NCBI GenBank assembly: GCA_009787835.1
Contig: WQSN01000003.1
Coordinates: 1 to 64,000, forward strand
Length of the DNA: 64,000 bases
Origin: Treponema sp.
GTDB lineage: Bacteria; Spirochaetota; Spirochaetia; Treponematales; Breznakiellaceae
Direction of reading: 5' to 3'
The notes under the pieces were generated by a model. It was not told where the DNA came from. It was given only the letters and a program-made list of their open reading frames with translations, and ran no database searches. Both the position numbers and the translations under genes were made by a program. This document shows, in pieces, positions 35,070 to 44,297 of the stretch; within the stretch, counting starts at the first letter, position 1, and every line of letters begins with the position of its first letter.

Positions 35070-35879
35070 TCAATTCAAATCCTCCGGGAATGTTATCTTT
35101 TTATTTTCCGGTTCTCCTGGAATTACCGCAACCTGTCCGCAAAATCTGCCCCAGACTTCCGCGTCATCAGTGAACTCTTCGCCTGGATTGTTCATGAGCG
35201 CTTCGGATGCCTTTTCGTGAGCATGTAAAATCTCAGGAAATTTAAAGGCTTGAGGCGTCTGCGCAGCTCCCACATTTGCCCGTCCAAGATGCCTTTTAAT
35301 ATACACAACCGCTTCTATGTCCTCATTGCCAATCACCGGCTGCTCACTGTTTATTTCTCTTTTTTCATTTCTAATTTCCAGTTCTTTTGGAGTGTCCGTA
35401 AGCGGGAGCAGGGGAATAACCGCTCCGTATTTTTTTACCGCATCGATTGTTTTTTCAATAAGGGAGGGACTTACACGCGGTCTTGCGCCGTCATGTATTA
35501 GCACATAACGGGGATTATATGATGAAAGACAAGCAAGCGCGCTGAATACCGAAGCGCGGCGCGTTTCCCCTCCTTCAATAAACAGTATTTTGGTTTTATG
35601 CTTTATAAAATATTCAGGCGGCAGCGCTTGCCGGGCTGCGGATTCTCCGTCCTTTGAAACCGCTATTACAATGATATTAACTGACGGAACCGCCAAAAAC
35701 GCACCGACTGCGGCGCCCAGCACCGTGATATTATTGTCAAGTTTTTGAAGCTCTTTTTTTATTCCGCCCATGCGTGATGATGATCCCGCCGCGCAGATAA
35801 CAGCCGCTATCAGCTGCGTTTCATCCCGGAAGCTTTCAAACCTGTTGTTTAAGGTTTTCTGACTTGCCGGATGTTCCAT
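35070..35879 (-). CDS. ispD: 2-C-methyl-D-erythritol 4-phosphate cytidylyltransferase
   Basis: Transfers CMP to methylerythritol phosphate in the non-mevalonate isoprenoid pathway. The nucleotide-binding loop is ICAAGSSSRMGGIKKELQKL. VLIHDGARPRVSPSLIEK and VGAAQTPQAFKF are family signatures. At 269 residues it is longer than the typical 230. One reason is an extra polar stretch (EIRNEKREINSEQ) before the QTPQAF motif; its DNA is AT-rich and looks like an inserted repeat. It follows carD by 2 nt. Confidence 0.92.
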   Translation of the reverse strand: MEHPASQKTLNNRFESFRDETQLIAAVICAAGSSSRMGGIKKELQKLDNNITVLGAAVGAFLAVPSVNIIVIAVSKDGESAARQALPPEYFIKHKTKILFIEGGETRRASVFSALACLSSYNPRYVLIHDGARPRVSPSLIEKTIDAVKKYGAVIPLLPLTDTPKELEIRNEKREINSEQPVIGNEDIEAVVYIKRHLGRANVGAAQTPQAFKFPEILHAHEKASEALMNNPGEEFTDDAEVWGRFCGQVAVIPGEPENKKITFPEDLN

Positions 35880-35881
35880 TG

Positions 35882-36379
35882 TTATTTGAGTTCCAGACGG
35901 GAGAAGATTATTCCCTCAATTTCTTCCTTGGATTTTCGCAATGAAATGGAAAGCTCATCTTCCAGCAGTTTTAACGCGGAGTCGTAGAGCTTCCGTTCAA
36001 GAATGGGCAGTTCCTTTACCTTGCTGCGGTGGTAAAGCGAGCGAACAATGCTCGCGATATCCCTGACGCTGCCTTTTTTTAAAAGATCCAAATTCATCTG
36101 ATAACGCATTTTCCAGTCGGAAGGAATTGGCTCATAATCTTCTCCGATTAATTCAAGAGCTTTCATCGCTTCATCTTTTGATACAGTTGAGCGAATCCCA
36201 AGTCCTATGGCCTTATCAACCGGAACCATAATAGTCATATCAGTAACTTCAAGATAGATAACATAGTAGGGAATTTTAGAATCTTTGAACTTTTTTTGAA
36301 CTATTGATTTTATTACCCCAACGCCCTGACTGGGGTAAACTATTTTTTGATCTACCTGAAAACTTTTAGCCTTGCTCAT
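35882..36379 (-). CDS. carD: CarD-family transcriptional regulator
   Basis: RNA-polymerase-binding regulator of 165 residues. The N-terminal Tudor-like RNAP interaction domain has the usual opening QVDQKIVYPSQGVGVI, and the C-terminal helical domain contains the WKMRYQMNLDLLKKGSV tract. The family stabilises open promoter complexes, including rRNA promoters. Its Shine-Dalgarno sequence is missing: the start follows an AT-rich stretch containing TATAAT only 2 nt before the ATG. It is the first gene of the carD-ispD unit. Confidence 0.94.
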   Translation of the reverse strand: MSKAKSFQVDQKIVYPSQGVGVIKSIVQKKFKDSKIPYYVIYLEVTDMTIMVPVDKAIGLGIRSTVSKDEAMKALELIGEDYEPIPSDWKMRYQMNLDLLKKGSVRDIASIVRSLYHRSKVKELPILERKLYDSALKLLEDELSISLRKSKEEIEGIIFSRLELK

Positions 36380-36439
36380 TTATTATATAATAACATAATT
36401 CTGACAAATAGTCTATATCGCGTAAAAACCTGCGTTTGG

Positions 36440-37453
36440 TTATTTTCCCGTTATTATGTATTCCAGCATTTCATTAAGAGGAACTGTCGCGAGAGAAATG
36501 CATGTATCGCAGCAGCCGTAATAGATAAAAATTTCTCCGTTATGAACAAGGTTTGCGGTTGGGAAAATGGTGTTGTTAATCACAAGGCCGTGTTTTTCAT
36601 AGTACTCCTGCGGCTCCATAACCGGATTCTTTGTTCTTGCTATCACCTTGCGCGGATCATTGGAATCAAGGAGCATGGCTCCGACCCTGTAAACAGATTT
36701 GCTGTCCACGCCGTGATAGAGCAGCAGCCACCCTTTTTCTGTTTTTAACGGAGTTGCGGCAGCGCCGATTTTCAGCCCTTCCCATTCCGGATTTTCCGCT
36801 GTCGCGACAAGCTCCGGTTTTGACCATGACAGTAAATCATCTGAAAAAGAAATCCAGATACCGGGCAGATCGGTTCCGTATGCTTCGCCCACATATTGCA
36901 TTGGGCGGCGGATAATCGCGAATTTACCGTTAATTTTTTCCGGAAACAGCGCGTTGTCCCTGTCGTCAATCTCAGGCGGTGTAGTGTAACACAATTGTTT
37001 AAAATTTTTGCCGTCATTGGAGATGGCGATGCCTGAGCGGGTGATCATCGGTTCGGTATTGTTGTCCTTCCATTCAGGGTAGTGTTCAGGATAATAATCG
37101 GGTACCGCAATGCCTGTCGGCCAGCAGTCAAAAGCGTAGGGCTGTAATGCGTAACACATATAGAATACGCCGTCAATTTTTACCACTCTGGCGTCTTCAA
37201 CCGAGCCGTCGGGAAAACCAAGCATATCGCCTGAAAAAACCGGTTTATCTGAAGCAAGCGCGAAATCAATTCCGTTTTTGCTTTTTAAAAGACCGATGCT
37301 TGTCTTGAACGGGCGCAGGCTGCCTGCGGCGCGTTCATACATAAAAAATTCATTGTTGTCAAAAATAACGCCCGGATTAAAAACTGATACGCGCCTGTAA
37401 TCTACCAATCCTGGAACCACTATCGGGTTCTTTGAACATCTTTTTATCGTCAT
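36440..37453 (-). CDS. Glycoside hydrolase family 130 beta-mannoside phosphorylase
   Basis: Five-bladed beta-propeller enzyme of about 337 residues that cleaves beta-1,2- or beta-1,4-mannosides with phosphate. Family cues are KNPIVVPGL, GFPDGSVEDARVVKIDG (with the acidic catalytic segment), WLLLYHGVDSKSVYRVGAMLLD and IYYGCCDTCISLATV. No signal peptide is present, so it acts in the cytoplasm on imported oligosaccharide. The start used here, ATG 37453, has TATAAT 10 nt upstream and no ribosome-binding site; an ATG at 37465 is the longer form. It is divergent from a GNAT-GH20 pair. Confidence 0.88.
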   Translation of the reverse strand: MTIKRCSKNPIVVPGLVDYRRVSVFNPGVIFDNNEFFMYERAAGSLRPFKTSIGLLKSKNGIDFALASDKPVFSGDMLGFPDGSVEDARVVKIDGVFYMCYALQPYAFDCWPTGIAVPDYYPEHYPEWKDNNTEPMITRSGIAISNDGKNFKQLCYTTPPEIDDRDNALFPEKINGKFAIIRRPMQYVGEAYGTDLPGIWISFSDDLLSWSKPELVATAENPEWEGLKIGAAATPLKTEKGWLLLYHGVDSKSVYRVGAMLLDSNDPRKVIARTKNPVMEPQEYYEKHGLVINNTIFPTANLVHNGEIFIYYGCCDTCISLATVPLNEMLEYIITGK

Positions 37454-37550
37454 ATTAATAAACATTATAACAGGAGACTATATTTTTCAATATATTGATG
37501 ATAAAATTCCCTACCATGAATTTCTTATATAAAAAAAATCAGGAGAGAAA

Positions 37551-38759
37551 ATGACAGAAATCCGAAGAATGAATACAGATGAATTACTTCAGTTCTACAA
37601 GATACATACAATAGTTTTCAATATGCGCAGGGATTATTCAAAGGAAGAGAATCAAAAAATCGATCCTCTTGAACATCCTGCGCATTGGGCATGGGGAGCG
37701 TTTGAAAACGGTAAATTATTGGCCGGCACATTCGATATTGATTTTCTGATGCGTTTTGACGGACACAGCGTAAAGATGTCCGGTATCGGAGGAGTTGGAA
37801 CTTTACCCGAAGCGCGAAAGGGCGGTTATATGCGGCGCATTTTTGAAAAGCTGCTGCCTCAGGCTTATGAAAACGGATATGTTTTTTCCAATCTTACTCC
37901 GTTTTCACATGATTTCTACCGTAAATTCGGCTATGAAATCGCCTGCGCAAGAAAACGCGTCAGCATTTCAACCGGCGATTTATGCGGCATAAAGCAGGAG
38001 GGGCAGTTCATCCATATTCAACCGGGAGATGATACCTCTTTGCTTGCTGAAGTTCATTCAGCCTACATCGAAAATATCAACCACGGTATTCACAGGGATT
38101 ATTGGCCGGATAACCGCGCGTGGAAACGTTTTACGCAGAATGATTCATGTTCCACGGGGATATTTGTTTATTTATGGAAGGATGAAAAAGGCAAGGCGCG
38201 CAGCTACATTAAATATCAGGATGTGGCTGAGGACGGAGAACACAATATGAATGTAACGGAGCTTGCCTTTATTGACAGGAAAGGTTTATACGGCGCGCTT
38301 GGAATAGTGAGCGGCCTGTCAGCCCAATACAAGAATTTTAAATGGCTCATGCCGGCATTTATCGACCCTTTCGATTTTACAGGTGATTCGTGGTCGGTAG
38401 AAATGAATATTGTGCCAAGGGACATGACAAGGGTGGTTAATGTCAGGGCCGCTCTTGAGAAAATGCGCCGTCCATGCTGCGAAGGCGAATATGTAATTGA
38501 AGTGGAAGACGCCAACATAGTTGCGAATAACGGCAGGTATCTTGTTGAATTTTCTCCGCAGGGTACCAGGGTATCGTCCGCAAAAAAAGACGCTGACATC
38601 CGCTGCGACATCCGCGTTCTAAGCCAGCTTGTTACAGGTTACAGGACACTGGAAAACGCGCTGTATTCACGCCAGAGCGGACTGGAAGTATACGGCAGCA
38701 TTGAAACGCTAAAAAATGTGTTTACTTTGCGGCCGCAGCATATAACGGAGTATTTTTAA
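37551..38759 (+). CDS. Eis-like GNAT family N-acetyltransferase
   Basis: Acetyltransferase of 402 residues with the Eis layout: an N-terminal GNAT domain, a second GNAT-like domain and a C-terminal SCP2-like domain. The acetyl-CoA loop region is GVGTLPEARKGGYMRRIF, and NLTPFSHDFYRKFGYEIA follows as usual. The substrate is not predictable; Eis proteins acetylate amines such as aminoglycosides or lysines. AGGAGAG lies before its ATG. A GH20 gene follows one base after the stop, so the pair forms an operon and the substrate may be an amino sugar. Confidence 0.85.
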   Translation: MTEIRRMNTDELLQFYKIHTIVFNMRRDYSKEENQKIDPLEHPAHWAWGAFENGKLLAGTFDIDFLMRFDGHSVKMSGIGGVGTLPEARKGGYMRRIFEKLLPQAYENGYVFSNLTPFSHDFYRKFGYEIACARKRVSISTGDLCGIKQEGQFIHIQPGDDTSLLAEVHSAYIENINHGIHRDYWPDNRAWKRFTQNDSCSTGIFVYLWKDEKGKARSYIKYQDVAEDGEHNMNVTELAFIDRKGLYGALGIVSGLSAQYKNFKWLMPAFIDPFDFTGDSWSVEMNIVPRDMTRVVNVRAALEKMRRPCCEGEYVIEVEDANIVANNGRYLVEFSPQGTRVSSAKKDADIRCDIRVLSQLVTGYRTLENALYSRQSGLEVYGSIETLKNVFTLRPQHITEYF

Positions 38760-38760
38760 T

Positions 38761-40170
38761 ATGGAACATTTATCAATAATACCAAAACCGGTATCAATTA
38801 AGAGAGGCGAAGGATTTTTTCAGTCTGAAGGAATGCCTTCTGTAACAAGGAAAGAAACTGATCTGGGCGGCGAAGCGTATAAACTCATCATCGAAAAAGA
38901 TCGAATAACGGTCGAAGCCGGAACGCCCGCCGGAATGTACAACGGCATGCAGACATTTCGTCAGCTAACGCTTTCAGATTACTGTGACGGAACGCTGAAG
39001 CTGCCCTGCGCGGAGATTTCCGATTACCCTCGTTTTTCATGGCGGGGCTTCATGCTGGACTGCTCGCGGTATTTTTATTCCGTTCCCTTTATAAAAAATC
39101 TTATTGACGCGCTTTCCATGCACCACATCAACCGTTTCCACTGGCATCTGACAGATGATCAGGGCTGGCGGTTTAATGTAAAAGAATACCCGCTGTTAGC
39201 TGAAATCGGTTCGCGCAGACAGGTGCGGAATCTGATGCGCCAGCCGTATTACGGCGGCATTTATACAGAAAGCGAAATCCGTGAAGTTGTGGGTTTCGCT
39301 TCTGAGCGCAATGTTGAGGTGGTTCCCGAAGTTGATCTTCCCGGACATGCAAGCGCGATTCTCGCATCTTACCCCGGACTTGGCTGCACGGGCGGCCCTT
39401 ACCGCGTTGAGGATCGCTACGGCATTTTCGAGGATGTGCTGTGCGCTGGTAATGATCAAATTTTCGATCTGGCTGAAAAAGTATTTAATACTTTGGCGGC
39501 GCTGTTTCCTTCAAAATGGGTGCATATCGGCGGGGACGAAGTATGGTATAACCGCTGGGATGCATGTCCCAAATGCCAAAAAAAACTTTCCGAACTTGGC
39601 TTAAATAAAACAGGTGAACTGCAAAGCTGGATTACCTGTAAGCTTGTGCAAATGCTCGCAGAGCGCGGCAAGACAGCAATAGGCTGGGATGAAATACTGG
39701 AAGATTCCGATAAATTTAAACTGCCGAAAGAAATGGTTGTCATGTCATGGAGAGGCGATGAAGGAGGAACAAAAGCAAGCCGCCTTGGCCATCCTGTGAT
39801 AATGGCGCCATGCACATACGGCTGTTATCTTGATTATAAACATCTTAATACTCCCGAAGAGCCGGGACAGTCATTCGGAGGATTGATAGCGCCTGTATAT
39901 AAATCCTATTCGATGGATCCTGTAACAAGTAAAATGAGCGAAGAAGACGCGAAGTTAATCCTTGGCGGGCAGGGTAATCTGTGGGCTGAACTTATCTACG
40001 CAGGAAAAATCGCCGAATATATGATCTTCCCGCGCATGTGCGCCATTGCGGAAGCGCTCTGGAGTCCCAGGGAAAGCAAAGACATTGATGATTTTTCCCG
40101 GAGGCTGACAGTACACAGAAAGCGGCTTGATGATTTGGGTATTAATCAGTACCGCGGGCCTTTGCAATGA
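38761..40170 (+). CDS. Beta-N-acetylhexosaminidase, glycoside hydrolase family 20
   Basis: Exo-hexosaminidase of 469 residues. The N-terminal small domain precedes a TIM barrel with FSWRGFMLDCSRYFYS, HWHLTDDQGWR and the catalytic Asp-Glu pair in HIGGDEVWYNRW, where the adjacent Asp helps substrate-assisted catalysis. Tryptophan segments such as GWDEIL and LGGQGNLWAELI line the pocket. No signal peptide is seen, so it works on imported GlcNAc-containing oligosaccharide. It shares a transcript with the GNAT gene (one-base gap) and stands opposite the GH130 gene, which suggests a small glycan-use locus. Confidence 0.94.
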   Translation: MEHLSIIPKPVSIKRGEGFFQSEGMPSVTRKETDLGGEAYKLIIEKDRITVEAGTPAGMYNGMQTFRQLTLSDYCDGTLKLPCAEISDYPRFSWRGFMLDCSRYFYSVPFIKNLIDALSMHHINRFHWHLTDDQGWRFNVKEYPLLAEIGSRRQVRNLMRQPYYGGIYTESEIREVVGFASERNVEVVPEVDLPGHASAILASYPGLGCTGGPYRVEDRYGIFEDVLCAGNDQIFDLAEKVFNTLAALFPSKWVHIGGDEVWYNRWDACPKCQKKLSELGLNKTGELQSWITCKLVQMLAERGKTAIGWDEILEDSDKFKLPKEMVVMSWRGDEGGTKASRLGHPVIMAPCTYGCYLDYKHLNTPEEPGQSFGGLIAPVYKSYSMDPVTSKMSEEDAKLILGGQGNLWAELIYAGKIAEYMIFPRMCAIAEALWSPRESKDIDDFSRRLTVHRKRLDDLGINQYRGPLQ

Positions 40171-40213
40171 GAAATAATACAAGTGCGTTTAAACCGGTGT
40201 GTGTCATGCAGGC

Positions 40214-40927
40214 TCATTGTTTTTCAATTTGTTTTATCAGGCTTGACATATCTCTGGGAAACGGCGCTGATAAAACCTGACCGTCAGGCAGTGTCAGTTC
40301 AAGCGCGTGAAGGCCAAGTCTTGATAGCAGTGGTTTTTCCTGTTTGGGATCGCCTTTCCAGCCGCGTTTAAAAGAAGAAAGTTTAACAGGCGTTTCTTTT
40401 CCGTACAAGCTGTCGCATACTACAGGATGACCCAGGGCTGCGGCATGTACGCGTATCTGGTGAATTCTTCCGGTCTGCGGCCATGCTTCAAGGACGCTGT
40501 AATTGCCTGCGCTCATCAGGAAGTTAAAGCGCGTAACGGATTCCTTTCCCCGGAATTTATCAATGATTGTGTGATGTTTCTTGTTGCCGTCAGGAACCAG
40601 CGCGAGATCGCAGACTGTTTCTTTCCATGGCGGCCTTCCGTGAACAACAGCGATGTAGCGTTTAACGATTTGGCGCTGTTCAAACGCTATTGACAAACTG
40701 CGGTGGTCTTCCTTTGTTTTTGCGAATACGACAATTCCCGATGTATCCCTGTCTATCCTGTGAACTGTGTATATTTTAGACAGATTAATATCCCGTTCCA
40801 AAAGCCTGTCCAGCCTTTCATTTGAATCATCCCACCTGTCACCGCCGACAGAGATACCGGACGCTTTGTTAACCGCGATTAGCTTTTCGCTGTCAAAAAT
40901 TATCGTATATGGTGATGTTTGTTTCAT
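40214..40927 (-). CDS. RluA-family RNA pseudouridine synthase
   Basis: Pseudouridine synthase of 237 residues without an S4 domain. The catalytic aspartate is in HRIDRDTSGIVVFAK, and the other family segments are LAVNKASGISV-like at the N-terminus (IAVNKASGISVGG), EAWPQTGRIHQIRVHAAALGHPVV and GLHALELTLPDG. The target (rRNA or tRNA) cannot be told. It starts 19 nt downstream of the bidirectional terminator that ends the pyr operon, so it needs a promoter overlapping that hairpin or read-through. Confidence 0.92.
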   Translation of the reverse strand: MKQTSPYTIIFDSEKLIAVNKASGISVGGDRWDDSNERLDRLLERDINLSKIYTVHRIDRDTSGIVVFAKTKEDHRSLSIAFEQRQIVKRYIAVVHGRPPWKETVCDLALVPDGNKKHHTIIDKFRGKESVTRFNFLMSAGNYSVLEAWPQTGRIHQIRVHAAALGHPVVCDSLYGKETPVKLSSFKRGWKGDPKQEKPLLSRLGLHALELTLPDGQVLSAPFPRDMSSLIKQIEKQ

Positions 40928-40945
40928 TATTTAATCACTCCGGGG

Positions 40946-40989
40946 AAAAAAACAGGTAACAGTGAATGGATGTCACTGTTACATTTTTT
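40946..40989. terminator. Bidirectional intrinsic terminator
   Basis: GTAACAGTGA (40956-40965) and TCACTGTTAC (40973-40982) form a perfect 10-bp stem with a 7-nt loop. T-runs lie on both sides: ATTTTTT on the plus strand and CTGTTTTTTT on the minus strand. It most likely ends the minus-strand pyr operon after pyrE. Confidence 0.9.
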
Positions 40990-41034
40990 ACGCCGTAATT
41001 TCCTGCAACAATTCACACACCGGGTTCCCTGCTC

Positions 41035-41625
41035 CTATATTTTCCGCGAGCCGGGTTTTACCGCGGGCACTCCTTTTTTACATAATTTGCATTCAGAAGC
41101 TTCCCAATTACCCGCGTTTAATTTTACCGCCGGGTATAGCGGCCAGGGTAATTTATCCGCGTTTTCCGCGCGCCTGTCAACAATACACGCGAGAGATGAT
41201 ACAGCGGCTCCTGTTGCGCAAAGGGCGGCGGCGCATTCCAAAGATGATTTTCCCGTGGTTACAACATCTTCAACAATTAAAATGTTCTGTCCCGGATGCA
41301 GATCAAATCCGCGGCGCAGAACCATTTTGCCGCTGTCATCTCGTTCCGTGAAAATCGCCGGAAGGGCCAGTTGTCTGCCAAGTTCCCATGCGGGAATTAT
41401 TCCTCCCATAGCAGGCCCTGCCACAATATCAATTTTCAATTTTCCGCTCTTTAAATCTTCGCGGATAAGGAGCGCGACCTGTTCAAGAGCGGCTTGCGCT
41501 TTATCAGGGTATTGCAAAAGTTTCGCGCACTGAAAATACATGTCCGAATGCCTTCCCGAACTTAATAAAAAATGCCCTTCGAGCATAGCCTGCGATTCAC
41601 GCAGCAGTTCAATTACATTTTGCAT
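41035..41625 (-). CDS. pyrE: Orotate phosphoribosyltransferase
   Basis: Adds ribose-5-phosphate from PRPP to orotate, 196 residues. The opening GHFLLSSGRHSDMYFQC, the flexible loop TERDDSGKMVLRRGF and the PRPP motif ILIVEDVVTTGKSSLE are complete. AGGTG lies before its ATG. Last gene of the pyr operon, 11 nt after pyrD. The C-terminus ends in a basic tail that includes CKLCKKG. Confidence 0.95.
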   Translation of the reverse strand: MQNVIELLRESQAMLEGHFLLSSGRHSDMYFQCAKLLQYPDKAQAALEQVALLIREDLKSGKLKIDIVAGPAMGGIIPAWELGRQLALPAIFTERDDSGKMVLRRGFDLHPGQNILIVEDVVTTGKSSLECAAALCATGAAVSSLACIVDRRAENADKLPWPLYPAVKLNAGNWEASECKLCKKGVPAVKPGSRKI

Positions 41626-41636
41626 AACACACCTAT

Positions 41637-42632
41637 TTATTTATTTCTGATGGATATTTCATTGATGCCTGACATGTTTGATTTACTCATGTACTGATAT
41701 AACCCGTTTATGATATTGGTCATTGTATGAGGGTTTGAGAATGTCGCGGAACCTATCTGAACCGCTGCGGCTCCTGCCATAAGGAATTCCAGAGCATCTT
41801 CCGTACAGGTGATTCCGCCAATGCCGATTACAGGCACATTGGTACTGGCGTTATCAAGAGCGTCATAAAGTTCCCACACCATGCGAAGCGCGATTGGTTT
41901 TATGGCCGGACCTGACAGTCCGGCTGTAATGTTGTCGAAAACCGGTTTTCGGCTGACTGTATCAATTGCCATGGCCTTAAATGTGTTTACAAGCGAAAGA
42001 GCGTCCGCTCCGGCTTTTACGCATGCGATGGCTATGGCTGAAAGAGACGGTGCGTTAGGTGAAAGTTTTACAATCAGGGGTTTATTGCGCGAGGCGCGGC
42101 GCACCGCGGCTGTAATTGCTGCGGCTGTTCCGGAATCAAGGCCGAACAGCATTCCTCCGGCTTTTACATTGGGACAGGATATATTCAGCTCTATCATGTC
42201 AACAGAAGATTTGTTGAGCATCACAGCTCCGTTTATATATTCATCCGCTGATGCGCCGGAGAGGTTGGCGATAATGACAGGCCCCAATTCTTTCATTTTT
42301 GGCAGTTCTCTTTCCAGGAACGCGGGAATGCCCGGGTTTTCAAGTCCGATTGTGTTAAGTAAACCGCCAGGCGTTTCCCATATACGAATTCCTGAATTTC
42401 CTGTTCTTGGAGTCAGTGTTAATCCTTTAGTGCAGATTCCGCCAAGAAGCGACACATCCGTTATGCCGGAATACTCACTGCCCATGCCAAATGTGCCGGA
42501 GGCTGCTATTACAGGATTTTTAAACCGCACTCCGGCGATGGTGACGGATAAATCGATCTTTTTTTCGTTATTTGGAGGTTCATTTATATTTTCATTGTTA
42601 CCGTTCACGGATGGATTATTGTTATCAGTCAT
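41637..42632 (-). CDS. pyrD: Dihydroorotate dehydrogenase catalytic subunit (class 1B)
   Basis: FMN enzyme of 331 residues that oxidises dihydroorotate; class 1B enzymes pass electrons to NAD+ through PyrK. Signatures: NPVIAASGTFGMG, MIELNISCPNVKAGG (with the catalytic cysteine), LIVKLSPNAP, and the FMN phosphate region GIGGITCTEDALEFLMAGA. It has an Asn-rich N-terminal extension of about 25 residues that the family lacks. Its start overlaps the pyrK stop by 8 nt, as expected for a complex made at equal levels. Confidence 0.95.
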   Translation of the reverse strand: MTDNNNPSVNGNNENINEPPNNEKKIDLSVTIAGVRFKNPVIAASGTFGMGSEYSGITDVSLLGGICTKGLTLTPRTGNSGIRIWETPGGLLNTIGLENPGIPAFLERELPKMKELGPVIIANLSGASADEYINGAVMLNKSSVDMIELNISCPNVKAGGMLFGLDSGTAAAITAAVRRASRNKPLIVKLSPNAPSLSAIAIACVKAGADALSLVNTFKAMAIDTVSRKPVFDNITAGLSGPAIKPIALRMVWELYDALDNASTNVPVIGIGGITCTEDALEFLMAGAAAVQIGSATFSNPHTMTNIINGLYQYMSKSNMSGINEISIRNK

Positions 42633-43410
42633 TTACAAATATCTCCATGGCGTTAAAAATCGCGCCCTGTGAACAGCAATGGCGGTTGCCTTTCGATGTA
42701 CTGACAGTGCAGCCAAGGCACGCGCCGACACCGCAAGCCATTCGGCGTTCCAGCGACACAAACAGCGGGACATTTTTTTTTGCGCACTTTACCTTCAGGG
42801 CGCTTAACATTGGTTCAGGGCCGCATCCGAACACCGTGCTGAAATTCTGCGGTTCAAAAAGAAAATCCACAATGCGTCCGCTGAGCGCGTTTCTGCCGTC
42901 TTCGGCTGTTATTATAAGTTTTTTTGTTTTCGCCGCGATACCAAGCATGGCGTCTTCTTCTTCCCTGTCGCGGAATCCTGTTTTAAAACCGGCATAAAAG
43001 TAAAAGTAATAATCAGGTTTTTCCGCGACCAGCGCCAAAAGAGGGGCAATGCCGGCTCCGCCGCCGACAAGGGCGGCCTTTCCGTTTTCCGGCAGAAAAT
43101 CCGCCCAGGCATTTCCCAGAGGACCTGTCAACTGCGCTTTTTCCCCTGAGTTCATCTGCGAGATTTCTTCGGTGCCTCTGCCGCGCTTAACTATCATAAA
43201 TTTTACGGTATGTTCAGACATACTGCATTCGCAAATGCTGACAGGCCGCGGCAGAAACGCCGAACCCCTGAGCGGTTTTATCATAAAAAACTGGCCGGCT
43301 TTCGGTTCAGGACCGTCCCAGATAAACTGCAGAGTAAAAATATTACTGTTAATGCGCGAGATGCTTACAAGTTCACATACTAAACTTTTCGCGCGGGAAT
43401 CACCGTTCAC
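42625..43410 (-). CDS. pyrK: Dihydroorotate dehydrogenase electron transfer subunit
   Basis: Iron-sulphur flavoprotein of 261 residues that connects PyrD to NAD+. An N-terminal FAD-binding beta barrel with RPVSICECS is followed by a NAD-binding domain (ALVGGGAGIAPLLAL) and a C-terminal [2Fe-2S] cluster loop with cysteines in ACGVGACLGCTV and HCC. It starts with GTG overlapping the pyrF stop (GTGA). Placement before pyrD supports a heterotetrameric class 1B enzyme. Confidence 0.93.
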   Translation of the reverse strand: MNGDSRAKSLVCELVSISRINSNIFTLQFIWDGPEPKAGQFFMIKPLRGSAFLPRPVSICECSMSEHTVKFMIVKRGRGTEEISQMNSGEKAQLTGPLGNAWADFLPENGKAALVGGGAGIAPLLALVAEKPDYYFYFYAGFKTGFRDREEEDAMLGIAAKTKKLIITAEDGRNALSGRIVDFLFEPQNFSTVFGCGPEPMLSALKVKCAKKNVPLFVSLERRMACGVGACLGCTVSTSKGNRHCCSQGAIFNAMEIFVND

Positions 43411-44297
43411 TTTAATGCCTCTTTGATCTCATCTCTCATTTTTTCCGCGGCGTGTCTTGCGTATTCAGATGCTAATGCGTTATTTACCGTTTTCTCGTCC
43501 TCTTTCCCTTTTTGCCATGCTGTAATAACCGACCGCGAAGCGTTTACCACGCCGCCGTTTCCGTCTTTTAAAAGCACTGCAGCATCCTGAGCGCCGCCGC
43601 CCTGAGCGCCGTAACCCGGTATCAAAAAGAAAAGATCAGGATATTCTTTCCTTATTTTCGCGGCTTCCTCTCTTTCTGTACAGCCAATTACCGCGCCGAA
43701 CAATCCATAACCGCATTTTGTCCGCTTTGTCGCCAGATTTGATAATTTATCTCCTACTGCATTATATACCCGTTTTCCATTATTGATTTCAAGATATTCA
43801 AAATCTTTCATTCCCGGATTACTCGTTCTCATTAAAATAAAAGCGCCTTTCCCCCCTGTTTCAGCTTCAGAAAGCCAGGGCATAATGGAATCCATTCCCA
43901 TGTATGGATTGAGTGTTACAAAATCTGTTTCAAAATCGCCTGAAAAGTGGGCTTTCGCATAACGCTTGGCTGTATCCGCTATGTCGCCGCGTTTTATGTC
44001 GGATATAACCAGGCTTTTTTTGCCGCGGATATATTTAAGCGTCTGCGAGTACGCGGTAAGCCCGGCTATTCCCATCTCTTCGTAATAAGCGATTTGCACT
44101 TTATAACAGGCTGCGATGTCCAATGTCGCGTCAATCAGCGCCTTGTTATAAGAAAGAACAGCTTCGCCGTCATTCCGCGCTTTTTCCCTTTCTGCGGGCG
44201 GAACATATTCTGCGGCGGTATCTAAACCAACGCAGACATGTCCCTTCTGCGCGACAGCTTCGAAAAGTAAATCAACTGCGGGAACGGGAGTTACCAT
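43407..44297 (-). CDS. pyrF: Orotidine-5'-phosphate decarboxylase (type 2)
   Basis: Final enzyme of UMP synthesis, 296 residues, of the longer bacterial type 2 group. The catalytic network is in LVISDIKRGDIADTAKRYA, and HVCVGLD opens the barrel. FLIPGYGAQGGGAQDA forms the phosphate loop. Start and stop overlap with pyrI and pyrK respectively. Confidence 0.94.
   Translation of the reverse strand: MVTPVPAVDLLFEAVAQKGHVCVGLDTAAEYVPPAEREKARNDGEAVLSYNKALIDATLDIAACYKVQIAYYEEMGIAGLTAYSQTLKYIRGKKSLVISDIKRGDIADTAKRYAKAHFSGDFETDFVTLNPYMGMDSIMPWLSEAETGGKGAFILMRTSNPGMKDFEYLEINNGKRVYNAVGDKLSNLATKRTKCGYGLFGAVIGCTEREEAAKIRKEYPDLFFLIPGYGAQGGGAQDAAVLLKDGNGGVVNASRSVITAWQKGKEDEKTVNNALASEYARHAAEKMRDEIKEALK

Noticed and set aside
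41881-42672. 263-codon plus-strand frame opposite pyrD
   Set aside because: pyrD is complete with catalytic motifs and lies in a tight operon; the opposite frame shows no family resemblance and is a shadow of its codon bias.
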